From Symbiodinium natans (Eukaryota; Sar; Dinophyceae; Suessiales; Symbiodiniaceae): 28,747 nucleotides of DNA. The stretch lies in NCBI GenBank assembly GCA_905221605.1, contig CAJNDS010002690.1, positions 527,284 to 556,030 on the forward strand. Reading direction: 5' to 3'. Position 1 is the stretch's first letter, and the number at the start of each line of letters is the position of its first letter. Shown here piece by piece: positions 1 to 8,956 of the stretch. The position numbers and the translations under genes are program-made. A model generated the notes under the pieces. The model saw only the letters and a list, made by a program, of their open reading frames with translations. It had not been told where the DNA came from and made no database searches.

Positions 1-1080
1 CCCTGAACGAACCCGAATTCTTAAGCCCTAAGCCCTAAGGACCCTAAACCCTAAACCCTAAATGGAACCCTAAGCCCTAGGCCCTAAACCCTAAGGACCC
101 TAAACCCTACCAACCCTAAACCCCAAGCCCTAAGCCCTAAGAACCCTAAACCCTAAACCCTAAATGGAACCCTAAACCCCAAGCCCTAAGCCTTAAACCC
201 TAAGGACCCTAAACCCTATACCCTAAATGGAACCCTAAACCCTAAGGCCTACGTTGGCATTCGACGGCATAGGCCTTTGAGTGTGTTCAGGGCACGGGGT
301 TTGTGGTTACCCTAAACCCGAAACCCTAAATGGAACCCTATGCCGTCGAATGCCAACGTAGGGTTTAGGGCTTAGGGTTTAGGGCTCCATTTAAGGTATA
401 GGGTTTAGGGTCCTTAGGGTTTCAGGCTTAGGGCTTGGGGCTTAGGGTTTCATTTAGGGTTTAGGGTAACCACAAACCCCGAGCCCTGAACACACCCAAA
501 GGCCTATGCCGTCGAACGCCAACGTAGGGTTTAGGCCTGAGGGTAGGGTGTGTTCAGCCCTAAGCCTTAAACCCTAATTAAGGACCCGAAACCCTAAAGC
601 CTAAGCCCGACACCCAGCCCTAAAGCCCGAACCCTAAACCCTAAACCCTAAAGCCCGAACCCTAAACCCTACACTAGCGACGAGCGTCGAGCGCCTCGTA
701 CTTAAGGTTTAAGTCTAAGGGCTTAGGGTTTAGGAGCTCATTGTCGCTGCTGGGGTTTAGGGTTTAAGGTTTAGGGCCCTAAACCCTACACCCGAAGCGC
801 AGGCCTGGCTTTTGCCTGTGCAGCAAGGGGCTCGCTTCGACAGGCTTGGAGCTTTTGAGGGCTATTAAGGGTATTAGGGGTAGTCGGGTTTCGGGCTCAG
901 GGTTTCGGGTTCAAAAGTTTAGGTGGGTTCGGTGTAGGGTTGACGGTGGTGGGTTCGGTGTAGGGTTGACGGTTTAGGGCTTAGGGTTTCGGGCCTACGT
1001 GCTAGGGTTTAGGTTTGAGGGTTAGGCTCTAGGGTTTGGGGTAGGGCTAAGGCGTAGGGTTCAGCATCTATCGAAATTTT
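1..1080. repeat. Decayed telomere-heptamer DNA, subtelomere-like
   Basis: The stretch is built from CCCTAAA units and their variants (CCCTAAG, CCCGAAA, CCTTAAA), switching to the TTTAGGG strand near 360 and again after about 720. The units are interrupted, so this is not a functional telomere end but old interstitial or subtelomeric repeat. No reading frame with protein-like composition was seen on either strand. Between 1081 and 1646 the repeat thins out into unremarkable AT-rich sequence with scattered heptamers and nothing that looks coding. Confidence 0.85.
248..528. repeat. 71-bp inverted repeat within heptamer DNA
   Basis: The arm at 248-318 and the arm at 458-528 are reverse complements with about 3 mismatches in 71 bases. 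The shared core includes TATGCCGTCGAATGCCAACG. A shorter third copy of the core, in the orientation of the right arm, lies at 339-362. The spacer is telomere-like repeat that also flips strand, so the block is a large imperfect palindrome. It encodes nothing. Confidence 0.85.
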
Positions 1081-1646
1081 AAACGCAGAATGGTAAAGAC
1101 TCATCTATACCACAAAGTAAGCACGATAGACGTCTAGGAAAATAGCCCGTGAACCCTAAGCACACCTGAGACTAACTAAGTACCCTGAAAACCCTAAGCC
1201 CTCGCCCTAAACCTAACACCTAACCCTAAAAACCCAATTGAAAAAATATGGTTCGATGTAGGGTCTAGGGTTTACTGGAGTTTAGGCCGTGGGGCATATT
1301 TCGTCAACAGCATATCTGTTGCCTACTATTTGTATATTAATGTTAAATGTAGGTTCGGTTGACACGTCTTGGTAGAGCTGCAGGAAACTAACCCTAAACC
1401 TTGAACACCGGTTTTTAGGGTTAGGACTCGGGTTGAGGGCCAGGGTTGAGGGTTTAGGAGTTACGGCTGTTTAGGGTTTAAGGGCTTTAGGATTTAGGGT
1501 TTAGGGTGCATGCAGTTTTTATGAATCTAGCCTCGGCCGATTTGATTTTTTTACTGGCTTAGGAATTAGGGCGGCTGCTCTTACCTTAAACCTTGAACTG
1601 TACACCTTAAGCCCTCTAGTAGCACCGAGCTTCTATATTGACAATA

Positions 1647-2640
1647 TATAGATTCTAGATCAACAAGCTGAATCCTGACTTTAGACTAGGATGTAGATCA
1701 GTTTCATATAGATTCTACATCAACAAGCTGAATCCTCAATTTAGACTAGGATTAGATCAATTTTATATAGATTCTAGATCAACAAGTTGAATCCCACATT
1801 TAGACTAGGATTTATATCAATTTGATCTAAAACGTATGCAGAATAATCTACAGCCTGACGGACTAGATTTCAAATCGTTTTGACTTCAACGTAAATATGA
1901 ACCCCGTAGCTACGTGAGACGTGAGGCTTTCCTAGGATCCATCTAGACATTGTGTCCAAACCCCCACGTGGAGGACACCGCAACTACCGCAAGGAGACAC
2001 CTCAGGCCCAAGGTTTAGGGTTCAAGGTTTAGGGTTCAGGCTGTCATTGGTGTGCTGCGCAGGGTTTCCCTTTCCACCAAGCAAGCATTCAATCTAGCGT
2101 TAGATCCATAATGGGCTGAATCCTAACTCTAGACTAATATCTAGATCAATTTTAAATAGATTCTAGATCAAAAAGCTGAATCCTGACTTTAGACTAGGAT
2201 CTAGATAAGTTTCATATAGATTCTACATCAGCAAGCTGAATCCTAAATTTAGACTAGCATTTAGATCAATTTTATATAGATTCTAGATTAACCAGCTAAA
2301 TCCCACATTTAGACCAGGCTCTATCTTACTTTGATCTAAATCTTAGATAAAATAATTTACATCCTGACGGACAGAATTCAAATCGTTCTGATTTCAACGT
2401 AAACATAAACCTCGTAGCTACAGGAGACGTGGGGCTTTAAACAACCTTACCTGGAACAAGCATTCAGGTGCAGCGTGGGTATTGACAATATCTGCATTGT
2501 CAAAGATAATTGATTTTGAACTAGGATTTATATTGTTTTGATCTAAAACTTAGATATAATGCGCTAAATCGTGTCTTACACTAGGATCTAGTTCGTTTTA
2601 ATCTCAAATGTAGACGTAATAACTTCGCACAGTGCTTCAG
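1647..2640. repeat. 60-bp tandem repeat inside a ~509-bp higher-order duplication
   Basis: AT-rich units beginning TATAGATTCTAGATCAACAA start at 1647, 1707 and 1766 (period 59-60). The array and its right flank (to about 1935) recur about 509 bases later, for example the unit at 1766 against 2275, and the flank with the CTGACGGAC core near 1855 against 2363. A third, weaker block (2480-2640) repeats the CTAGGATCTAGATC theme. Between the blocks lie heptamer remnants (2008-2040). The AT-rich composition differs sharply from the GC-rich exons. Confidence 0.8.
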
Positions 2641-4060
2641 CCCAGAGGCATCCAGGCACCGCAGCCCAGGCACCGCAGCCCGGGTGCGGTGAAGGGGTCA
2701 GGGGCAAGGGTTCGGTGTAGGGTTTAGCTGCCATCGCCATCCGGTTGACAAGGGTTGGAGGTTTTTAGGATTTTGGCTGAGGGTTTAGTAAGGGTTTAGG
2801 CACAAGGAGCTCGCCCCCGCGCTGCCGCCTTCTAGGGTTTCGGGTTTAGGTTTAGGAGTTGAAATGTAGGGCTCGGTGTGTGTTTCAGTTAATTGGTCTG
2901 GGATCCACCTAGACGCCGGGAGGTGTGGTTTTGGGTTTATAGGGTTTAGGGTGCGTGGTTGCCGATCAGGCAGCTGCCGGGGGGTGTGGTGACCGTTCAG
3001 GTCGCTGCCCTCCCTAGGGGTTTAGGTTTTCCAGGGGTTTGACGGGGAGGTCTAATTTAAACCCAAAACCCTGCAGGTTTTAATGTCGGGTTTGAGGTAT
3101 TGGGTCTAGGGTTTCGGAGCTAGAACCCTAAACTAAAATTCTTGAACCCTGCAGAATTGTGTACTTCAAACCCCCAAGCCCTTTGTAAGGTGCCCTAAAC
3201 CCTGTCCAGGGAACCCCGCAGAATTATGTACTTTAAACCCCCAAGCCCTTTGTAAGGTGCCCTAAACCCTGTCCAGGGTTTCTGCGGGTGCCAGGGTTGG
3301 GGTGGTGGGGGGGGGGGCCGTTGGAAGGTTTGGGGGTCCTTTTGCAACTTCTTTGAAAAGTCACGCCAGGAACAAACCTAAACCCTAAACCCTCCTAAGC
3401 CCTAAACCCTAGACCGTCCGAAACCCAAAGCCCTTCATGAAAGCCCTCCCAACAAACCCCCCCCCCCTACAAAGGAGCGACCTGAATCCTGCGGAGTTGA
3501 GAGTCTTAAGGGTTTCGGGCCAGGGCTTAGGGACCCAAACCCCGAAACCCTAAACCCTAACCCGAAACCCTAAACTCCCTCGGCAGATACATCGTGGCGG
3601 AGTTCTTCGCAGGTCGTCGGACCCAGCGCAGGATGGCGCACCTCGTCGGGTCATAAGGGTTGAGGTCTGGCGTTGGGGATCTTGGGGCCTTAGGATGTTG
3701 GGGTCTCAGGGTCTCAGGATTCGAGGGTCTTAGCCCTAATAGCCCCCAGCCGAATTTAAGCCAAACCCTAACCCCTAAATCCTAAACCCTAAACCCTAAG
3801 CCCTAAACCCCCCAAACGACCGGCAGACCCTATAACTGGAACCAGTAGTGTTTTGGTTTAGGGCAGAGGGAACTTTTAAATAGAAAAAACAAACCTTAAC
3901 TCTAAGGCTATGATTCAGGGTATGTTTCGGGGTATGTTTGGCGGGCGGTCACTCAAGCTTAGAGTTTGGGGTTGAGTTTTTGTTTTAAGGCCAAAGGGTC
4001 GATAGCAATTGGTTGTAAGAGGTTTGCGGTGCCTCGGGCTTTCATAATGACATCCTAAAG
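2641..4060. repeat. Decayed heptamer intergenic DNA with a 67-bp tandem pair
   Basis: This is TTTAGGG/CCCTAAA-derived sequence mixed with GC-rich unique stretches. Two adjacent copies of a 67-bp unit, 3144-3210 and 3211-3277, differ at only a few bases and contain CCCCCAAGCCCTTTGTAAGG. A run of 11 G follows near 3307-3317. No gene was seen. Confidence 0.75.
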
Positions 4061-4385
4061 GTCGCCGCTGCATCAGCGGGCCGTCCGGCAGGTCGCCACT
4101 CCATCAGCAGGCCCGCGGGATTGTGGCCCTTGGGTCTTGTCGGGTTTAGGGTTTAGGGTTTAGGGGTTAGGGTGATCGCCAACTAAACTTCCCTCAGCAT
4201 GACTCTGCTACTCAAGCCGCTGGGGGAATTTCAAAGCCATGTGCAAGGCTTCTCTTGTAACCCTCGACTGCCTAAACTACATGGAAACCTTATCATATAA
4301 ACCCGGAAACCTAAACCCTAAACCAGAAGCTGCGACAAAACGCTTCTAATGTGGTGCTTATGCAATTAACAGTGGACCTTTCATA
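4061..4385 (+). repeat. Duplicated upstream block, copy in front of the HMG-box gene
   Basis: This block recurs at 6597-6972. Shared landmarks, in order, are a GTCGCCACTCCATCAGCAGG box, a run of TTTAGGG, GTGATCGCCAACT, AAAGCCATGTGCAAGGCTTC, TTATCATATAAACCCGGAAA and AGCTGCGACAAAACGCTTCT. Identity stops about 75 bases before the start codon at 4460; the other copy stops about 33 bases before the ATG at 7005. It may hold promoter elements, but it could equally be a dispersed repeat; the sequence alone does not decide. Confidence 0.75.
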
Positions 4386-4459
4386 CAGAGAACTCCTGTC
4401 TTGCAATTGTCGTAGAAGAAACATGGTGGCTGCCTAGATCGGCCATCTTCTTCGCTGCC

Positions 4460-5671
4460 ATGCCACCCAAGGGGTCTAAATCTGACCCGGCCTCTCCAAA
4501 AAAGCCGGAATCTGCTGCTGCGAAAAAGGCTGCCAAAAAGGCCGCCGACAAGGCTGTCAAACAGTTTCTTCCGAAAAAAAGAACACCTTATGCAATCTTC
4601 GTGTCAGAGCAGTACGCACGGATTCAGGACGATGTCAAGCGAGAGCAAGAGGCCTCGGGGTCAGCAGATCAGAAACGTCCACAACGTCTGGCATTCGACC
4701 GCATCGGAGACGAGTGGAAGCGCTTGGGCAAAAAGGGCCAAGAGCCATACCAGAAGAGGGCCAAGGAGGAGGAAGCCGCGTTTGCTCGAGCGAAGGAGCA
4801 ACTCATGTCTGGAGGGGCGAACGGCCAACCTCAGCATGGACCTGGCTCAAGCATAGGCGAGTATGAGCTCCTGGACACGGTCTTGTGGAGAGGAACGTCC
4901 GTGGCTGCCTATGCTGCACTGCACAAGGATCTTCGTTTCGAATCTGCTGCAGTGGTTTATGAGTCTCAGGCGGACTTCCGACATGAAGTAGGCATCTTGC
5001 AGCAGCTCTGGCGGGCGGAAGAAAACGATGCATGGAATTGTGATGTCTTCTTGCGTGTGCAGCAGGCCATCATTTGCAACGATCCGGTGAAATGCATCGT
5101 CTTTGAGAAGTTGCCTCGGCTGAGCGACGTGCTGACAAGATCTGGTCCGCTGAGGGGCCACAAGCTGCAGGCAATGGCTGCGCAGTTGGCGCTCGCGGTG
5201 ACGCAGCTGCACGGACTGCAACTCTTGCACCTGGACTTGAGGCCGCATGCGGCATTCTGGAACGAGCAGGATTGCACCCTGAAGCTTGGAAGACTGACCT
5301 TGTGTCAGGCGGAGGCTGCGCTGGCAGCGCAATCACAGGACACGGCCGCGTACACTGGGCTCTACCGACCACCGGAGGTCTGGCGAGGTGCAACTCCATC
5401 CAGACGGTCAGAGAGTTGGGCATACGGGGTCACACTGATGGAATGCTTCGCTGGCACACATCCCTTTACAGACATGGAACAGATTTGGAGTTTTGATGCG
5501 ACGGTGTCTGATTTCCAGGAGCTTGACAAGCGTGTTCCAGCCATGAGCTCGATGCCCCAGGATACTCGTTATGTGTGTCACTTGTTCATGCGGCATGTGT
5601 CTGACAGCAGAATGCTGGTTGAGGAGTTCTTGAAGAATCGCCCGCTGCAGCAGAAGTTGTGCCAGCAGTAA
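4460..5671 (+). CDS. HMG-box protein fused to a pseudokinase domain
   Basis: Single 403-residue frame, no intron. Residues 1-38 are lysine/alanine-rich. Residues about 39-115 match an HMG box (KKRTPYAIFVSEQ at the start, DEWKRLGKKGQEPY in helix 2, then a charged helix 3), implying DNA or chromatin binding in the nucleus. Residues about 134-390 follow the protein-kinase fold: retained helix-C Glu in FRHEV (E176), HLDLRP at 257-262 in place of HRDLKP, KLGRLT at 275-280 where DFG should be, YRPPEV (302-307) for the APE segment, and SWAYGVTLMECFAGTHPF at 319-336 as subdomain IX. The glycine loop, beta-3 lysine, HRD arginine, catalytic-loop asparagine and DFG aspartate are all missing, so activity is unlikely. 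The ATG is chosen because it opens the basic tail. A duplicated block lies upstream. The HMG assignment is firm, the kinase-fold assignment good, the biological role unknown. Confidence 0.78.
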   Translation: MPPKGSKSDPASPKKPESAAAKKAAKKAADKAVKQFLPKKRTPYAIFVSEQYARIQDDVKREQEASGSADQKRPQRLAFDRIGDEWKRLGKKGQEPYQKRAKEEEAAFARAKEQLMSGGANGQPQHGPGSSIGEYELLDTVLWRGTSVAAYAALHKDLRFESAAVVYESQADFRHEVGILQQLWRAEENDAWNCDVFLRVQQAIICNDPVKCIVFEKLPRLSDVLTRSGPLRGHKLQAMAAQLALAVTQLHGLQLLHLDLRPHAAFWNEQDCTLKLGRLTLCQAEAALAAQSQDTAAYTGLYRPPEVWRGATPSRRSESWAYGVTLMECFAGTHPFTDMEQIWSFDATVSDFQELDKRVPAMSSMPQDTRYVCHLFMRHVSDSRMLVEEFLKNRPLQQKLCQQ

Positions 5672-6435
5672 CAGTACTAGGGCTGGCCTAGAGGACCTGT
5701 CGTTCTTCCTGCCTTGGAAACAGATAAACCCAACATGAATGCCAAGCGCTAACCCCAAGACCCGAGGCGCTCACCCTTGAAACTAAATATAATTGTAATA
5801 ACCGCACCAATCAGAGGTCTTATAGCCTTCAGGGTTTGGGGTTTAAACTTGAAAGGGTTTAGGGTTTAAAGGGTCTAGGGATTGGGTTTTTGGTTTTAGG
5901 GTTAGCCCTGGCTAAATTCGAACCCTTTCGAGTGTAGCTCCTCACGCAACCCTAACAAAAGAACCTCAACCCCAAGCCCGAACTCTTTGGAGCCCTTAAC
6001 CCTCGAGCCCACAAGAGCTCCCTCCGGCAGGTCGCCGCTGCGTCAGCAGCCGCTCCATCAGCAGGCCCACGGGATTGAGGCCCTTGGGTCTTGTCAGGAG
6101 GTTTAGGGGTTTATAGAAATTGTATTTAGTTTGTGTCCGGAGTTTTGTCGGGATTTGCCGGGTTTTGTTTCTTGCTTTTGCTGAAATTTGGGGAGGTTTT
6201 GTCGGGTGGGGCTGGGGGGGTGGGGGGGGGTGGGGGGGGGGACTGGGAGGCTGGGGGGGCCTGAAGGATTGGGGCTGGGAGCTGTAGGGGCTTGTCTTTC
6301 ACCATTCAGGGGCTTGTTTGGTGCCTGAAAGCCATGCTTTTGTCTGATGGGGTCTTACACTGTGAAGGATGAAGGGGTTATTGTGTGAGCTGCTCGTAAT
6401 GAAACGCATACGATATCTCTTTTTCCTGGCCTTGA
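5672..6435. other. Intergenic: repeat copy 5850-6098 and a G-tract cluster
   Basis: After the stop at 5671 no coding sequence is seen. 5850-6098 recurs almost base for base at 6436-6683 (shared CTAGGGATTGGGTT, TTCGAGTGTAGCTCCTCACG and GAACTCTTTGGAGCCCTTAA). At about 6205-6262 the + strand carries several G-runs of 6-10 separated by single T or ACT, with clear G-quadruplex potential. 6263-6435 shows nothing recognisable. Confidence 0.7.
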
Positions 6436-6972
6436 AGGTTTAGGGTTTAAAGGGTCTAGGGATTGGGTTCGGTTAGCCCTGGCTAAACTCCAACCCTTTC
6501 GAGTGTAGCTCCTCACGCAGCCCTAACAAAAGAACCTCAACCCCAAGCCCGAACTCTTTGGAGCCCTTAACCCTCGTGCCCACAAGAGCTCCCTCCGGCA
6601 GGTCGCCGCTGCGTTAGCAGGCCCTCCGGCAGGTCGCCACTCCATCAGCAGGCCCACGGGATTGAGGCCCTTGGGTCTTGTCGGGTTTAGGGTTTAGGGT
6701 TTAGGGTTTAGGGTTTAGGGTTTAGGGGTTTAGGGTCTAGGGTTTAGGGTTTAGGGTGATCGCCAACTTAGCTTCCCTGAGCGCGAGTCTACTGAAGCCG
6801 CTGGGGTCCCAGAATTCCAAAGCCATGTGCAAGGCTTCTCTTGTAACCCTCGAATGCCTGAACTACATGGGAACCTTATCATATAAACCCGGAAACCTAA
6901 ACCCTAAACCAGAAGCTGCGACAAAACGCTTCTAATGTGGCGCTTATGCAATTAACATTGGACCTTTCATAC
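6436..6972 (+). repeat. Duplicated intergenic block upstream of the hAT-like gene
   Basis: 6436-6683 repeats 5850-6098, and 6597-6972 repeats 4061-4385; the two relationships overlap in the GTCGCC..CATCAGCAGGCCC..GGCCCTTGGGTCTTG box, which therefore occurs three times (about 4070, 6020 and 6600). A run of at least seven TTTAGGG units lies at 6684-6758. The block ends about 33 bases before a possible start codon at 7005. Confidence 0.75.
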
Positions 6973-7004
6973 GTTGAGACACCTGATTCCGTGACCTCAG
7001 CGAG

Positions 7005-7041
7005 ATGGCATCTGTGCGGGGTCACAGTCCAGAAGGCGCGG
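7005..7041 (+). CDS. Possible first exon of the hAT-like gene
   Basis: An ATG at 7005 opens 12 codons (MASVRGHSPEGA) that run into a good splice donor, GTAAGG at 7042. A polypyrimidine-like GCATTTTCAG acceptor lies at 7181-7190. Joining these exact sites does not keep the frame of the zinc-finger exon that follows, so either this exon or its partner site is wrong. Its position just after the duplicated upstream block supports a transcript start nearby. Confidence 0.3.
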
Positions 7042-7191
7042 GTAAGGTCAGTAAAGCTCGAGTTGAAGCCTTGCTTTTATTGATACTTGTTTGCACGTCC
7101 GGTGCACCTGCAGGTGCACATGCGAAGAGATGTCTGGAGAAGCACGGGAGTGTACTGGTCTCGGGTTCTAAGTTAATGTGGCATTTTCAGT

Positions 7192-7546
7192 TGTAACGCT
7201 ACGAAACCTGAGGCAAAGCTGTGCATCAAGCGGTGCAACCGCTGCAAGTACATCAAGCATGCTGCTTCCTGGCAAAAGAAACTTGTTTATTCTACCAGCT
7301 CCGGGGGCACCGCCACGTGGCTGGTGGAGAGCGACAGCAACAAGCCATGGGGATTGGGGTGCGCAGTTTGCAGAGATGCTTGTGACAACCCGGCTGCATC
7401 TGGATCGGCCTTTGTCCAAATGAAGAAGGGTGCAGCCCAATACGAGGTGTGTGCTGTCTTTCGGAAGGGTGTTTCTGCATCTTTTTGTTCTTTCCACAAA
7501 AGCATAGCAAGGGAGACAGACAGACAGAGAGAGAGATTAAACAAAG
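7192..7546 (+). CDS. hAT-like transposase gene: zinc-finger exon
   Basis: The open frame starting TGT AAC GCT at 7192 encodes about 118 residues with a cysteine pattern: CIKRCNRCKYIKH, then WGLGCAVCRDA, VCAVF and SFCSFH. WxxGCxVC followed later by LxxHxxSxxH is the pattern of the TTF/BED-like zinc fingers at the N-terminus of hAT-type transposases and their domesticated relatives. The exon probably ends at AAAG/GTAAAT (donor at 7547); the GACAGACAGAGAGA run just before may already be intronic, so a slightly earlier end is possible. The histidine half of the finger is in the next exon, across the intron holding the 49-bp array. Confidence 0.5.
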
Positions 7547-7581
7547 GTAAATTGTAATACAACACGACTACTAACAACTTT

Positions 7582-8046
7582 AGGAAATGTGTCGCCCGGC
7601 TTTGGTCACTAAAACGACAGAAACAGCTTTAGGAAATGTGTCGCCCGGCTTTGGTCACTAAAACGACAGAAACTACTTCAGGAAATGTGTCGCCCGGCTT
7701 TGGTCACTAAAACGACACGAACTACTTTAGGAAATGTGTCGCCCGGCTTGGATCACTCAAACGACACAAACTACTTTAGGAAATGTGTCGCCCGGCTTTG
7801 GTCACCAAAACGACACAAACAACTTTAGGAAATGTGTCGCCCGGCTTTGCTCACTAAAACGACACAAACTACTTTAGGAAAAGTGGCGCCCGGTTTTGGT
7901 CACTCAAACGACACTAACTACTTTAGGAAATGTGTCGCCCGGTTTTGGTCACTCAAAACGACACTAACTACTTTAGGAAATGTGTCGCGCGGTTTTGGTC
8001 ACTAAAACGACATGCACTACTTTAGGAAATGTGTCGCACGGCTTTG
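7582..8046. repeat. 49-bp tandem repeat array in an intron (~9.5 copies)
   Basis: Units beginning AGGAAATGTGTCGCCCGGCT start at 7582, 7631, 7680, 7729, 7778, 7827, 7876, 7925, 7975 and 8024. The period is 49 apart from one single-base insertion before 7975, and the last unit is partial. Units differ by scattered substitutions (for example GTGGCGCCCGG near 7883). The array lies between two exons of the same zinc-finger domain. It has open frames on both strands only because its period is not a multiple of three and stops are few; the translations are repetitive and not taken as protein. Confidence 0.92.
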
Positions 8047-8081
8047 GACTCGCTCCTCCTTGCTTTATATCTCTGTGCGAG

Positions 8082-8435
8082 GTGCCTATGACCCGGTTCG
8101 GGGGTATGCTGCAGCTGGAGGATCTTCGGCGTCACGGAGAGTCGGATGGGCACATTCGGAGCTTGGAGAAGCTGGGACAGCCAGCTGCATCGCCCGGGGG
8201 GAGCGAGGAGGACAAGGCAGTGCCGACACCAGCGCAAGTGCGCCTGGCGCTTGAAGTCCTGCGGATGCCTAGCAGCGCGCAGGGTAGGTCCTACGAAGCT
8301 CGGTGCGAACTGGCGGGGCGAGCCGATTGCAGGAACTTTCCTGCGGGTCGCTCCTGCGCGACCGAGCACGCGCGAATCATCAGGACAGTTGCAGAGGTGC
8401 TGTGGGACGAGGCCCGGCAGTGGCCCGTTGCGTAG
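8082..8435 (+). CDS. hAT-like transposase gene: second zinc-finger exon
   Basis: The frame opens after an AG acceptor at 8080-8081 and reads to a TAG at 8433-8435. It starts TRFGGMLQLEDLRRHGESDGH, whose L-x2-H-x4-S/D-x-H spacing supplies the histidine half of the finger begun at 7192. It continues with a Glu/Pro-rich linker and a conserved-looking helix, RIIRTVAEVLWDEARQ. The true exon probably ends shortly before the TAG, because the following bases turn into simple repeats and the next exon resumes at about 8631. The frame upstream of 8082 belongs to the tandem array and is not counted. Confidence 0.5.
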   Translation: MPMTRFGGMLQLEDLRRHGESDGHIRSLEKLGQPAASPGGSEEDKAVPTPAQVRLALEVLRMPSSAQGRSYEARCELAGRADCRNFPAGRSCATEHARIIRTVAEVLWDEARQWPVA

Positions 8436-8436
8436 A

Positions 8437-8489
8437 CGTGTGTGTGTGTGTGTGGGTGGGTGGGCGGGCGGGCGGGCGGGCGGGCGTGC

Positions 8490-8520
<31 letters not shown>

Positions 8521-8608
8521 GGTGGGTGGGTGGGTGGGTGGGTGGGTGTGTGTGTGTGTGTGTGTGTCTCTGTGTGTGTGTGTGTGTCTCTGTGTGTGTG
8601 TGTGTCTC
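8437..8608. repeat. Compound simple-repeat intron: TG, GGGC, GTGC, GGGT, TG
   Basis: Consecutive microsatellites follow each other: (TG)n, (GGGC/GGGT)n, (TGCG)n, (GGGT)n, then (TG)n broken by TCTC. The complementary strand is (CA)n-type and appears to encode Thr-His repeats, which is an artefact. The alternating purine-pyrimidine tracts can adopt Z-DNA. The tract lies in an intron of the hAT-like gene, with a plausible acceptor ATTCAG at about 8626-8631. Confidence 0.9.
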
Positions 8609-8631
8609 ATTTGGGCTTGCGTGCTGATTCA

Positions 8632-8846
8632 GGACCGCAGGCTGGCCGCGAAGTGCAAGTCCGCTGGCTGGGCCGAGGCGGTTGAGTCTGAACGCTGTGC
8701 TGAGAAACAGTCAGAGGCTGGTCACAGGCTGACGTCCTGTGGGTCAGGACGTCAGCAAAGATTCCTTGTGTGTGAAGATGAGACTTGTGGACCACAAGTA
8801 CCAGGCGCCGCTGTTCAGTGGCATACTTGTTGCAGTTGTATGTGAA
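8632..8846 (+). CDS. hAT-like transposase gene: uncertain middle exon
   Basis: After the TTCAG acceptor the frame starting GAC CGC AGG encodes DRRLAAKCKSAGWAEAVESE and continues Cys-rich to a TGA at 8844-8846. Its early part looks coding in base composition; the later part (CEDETCGPQVPG onward) is less convincing and may be intron. It lies between better-supported exons. I do not recognise a domain here. Confidence 0.3.
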
Positions 8847-8956
8847 TAATTGGTAGGCGTCGAAGCCAGGTTCATCACCGCATGTTGGAGCTCTCAAAGT
8901 GCCACGGCGTCAAGGCAGGCATGTCAATAGTAATGTTGCTTGCGCAGAACACGTGC

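Noticed and set aside
4842-4850. TGGCTCAAG, the 3' end of the dinoflagellate spliced leader, as a sign of a retroposed gene
   Set aside because: Only nine bases match, they lie inside the HMG-pseudokinase coding sequence, and no longer leader remnant is present upstream of the ATG.
7582-8046. CRISPR-like array
   Set aside because: The 49-bp units are contiguous with no variable spacers, and the context is a eukaryotic intron.
8380-8610. Thr-His-rich minus-strand frame
   Set aside because: It is the complement of TG/GGGT simple repeats in an intron.
8146-8845. 180-codon + strand frames running through the TG/GGGT tract
   Set aside because: The middle is simple repeat (VCVCVWVGG-type); only the ends overlap plausible exons, and those are called separately.
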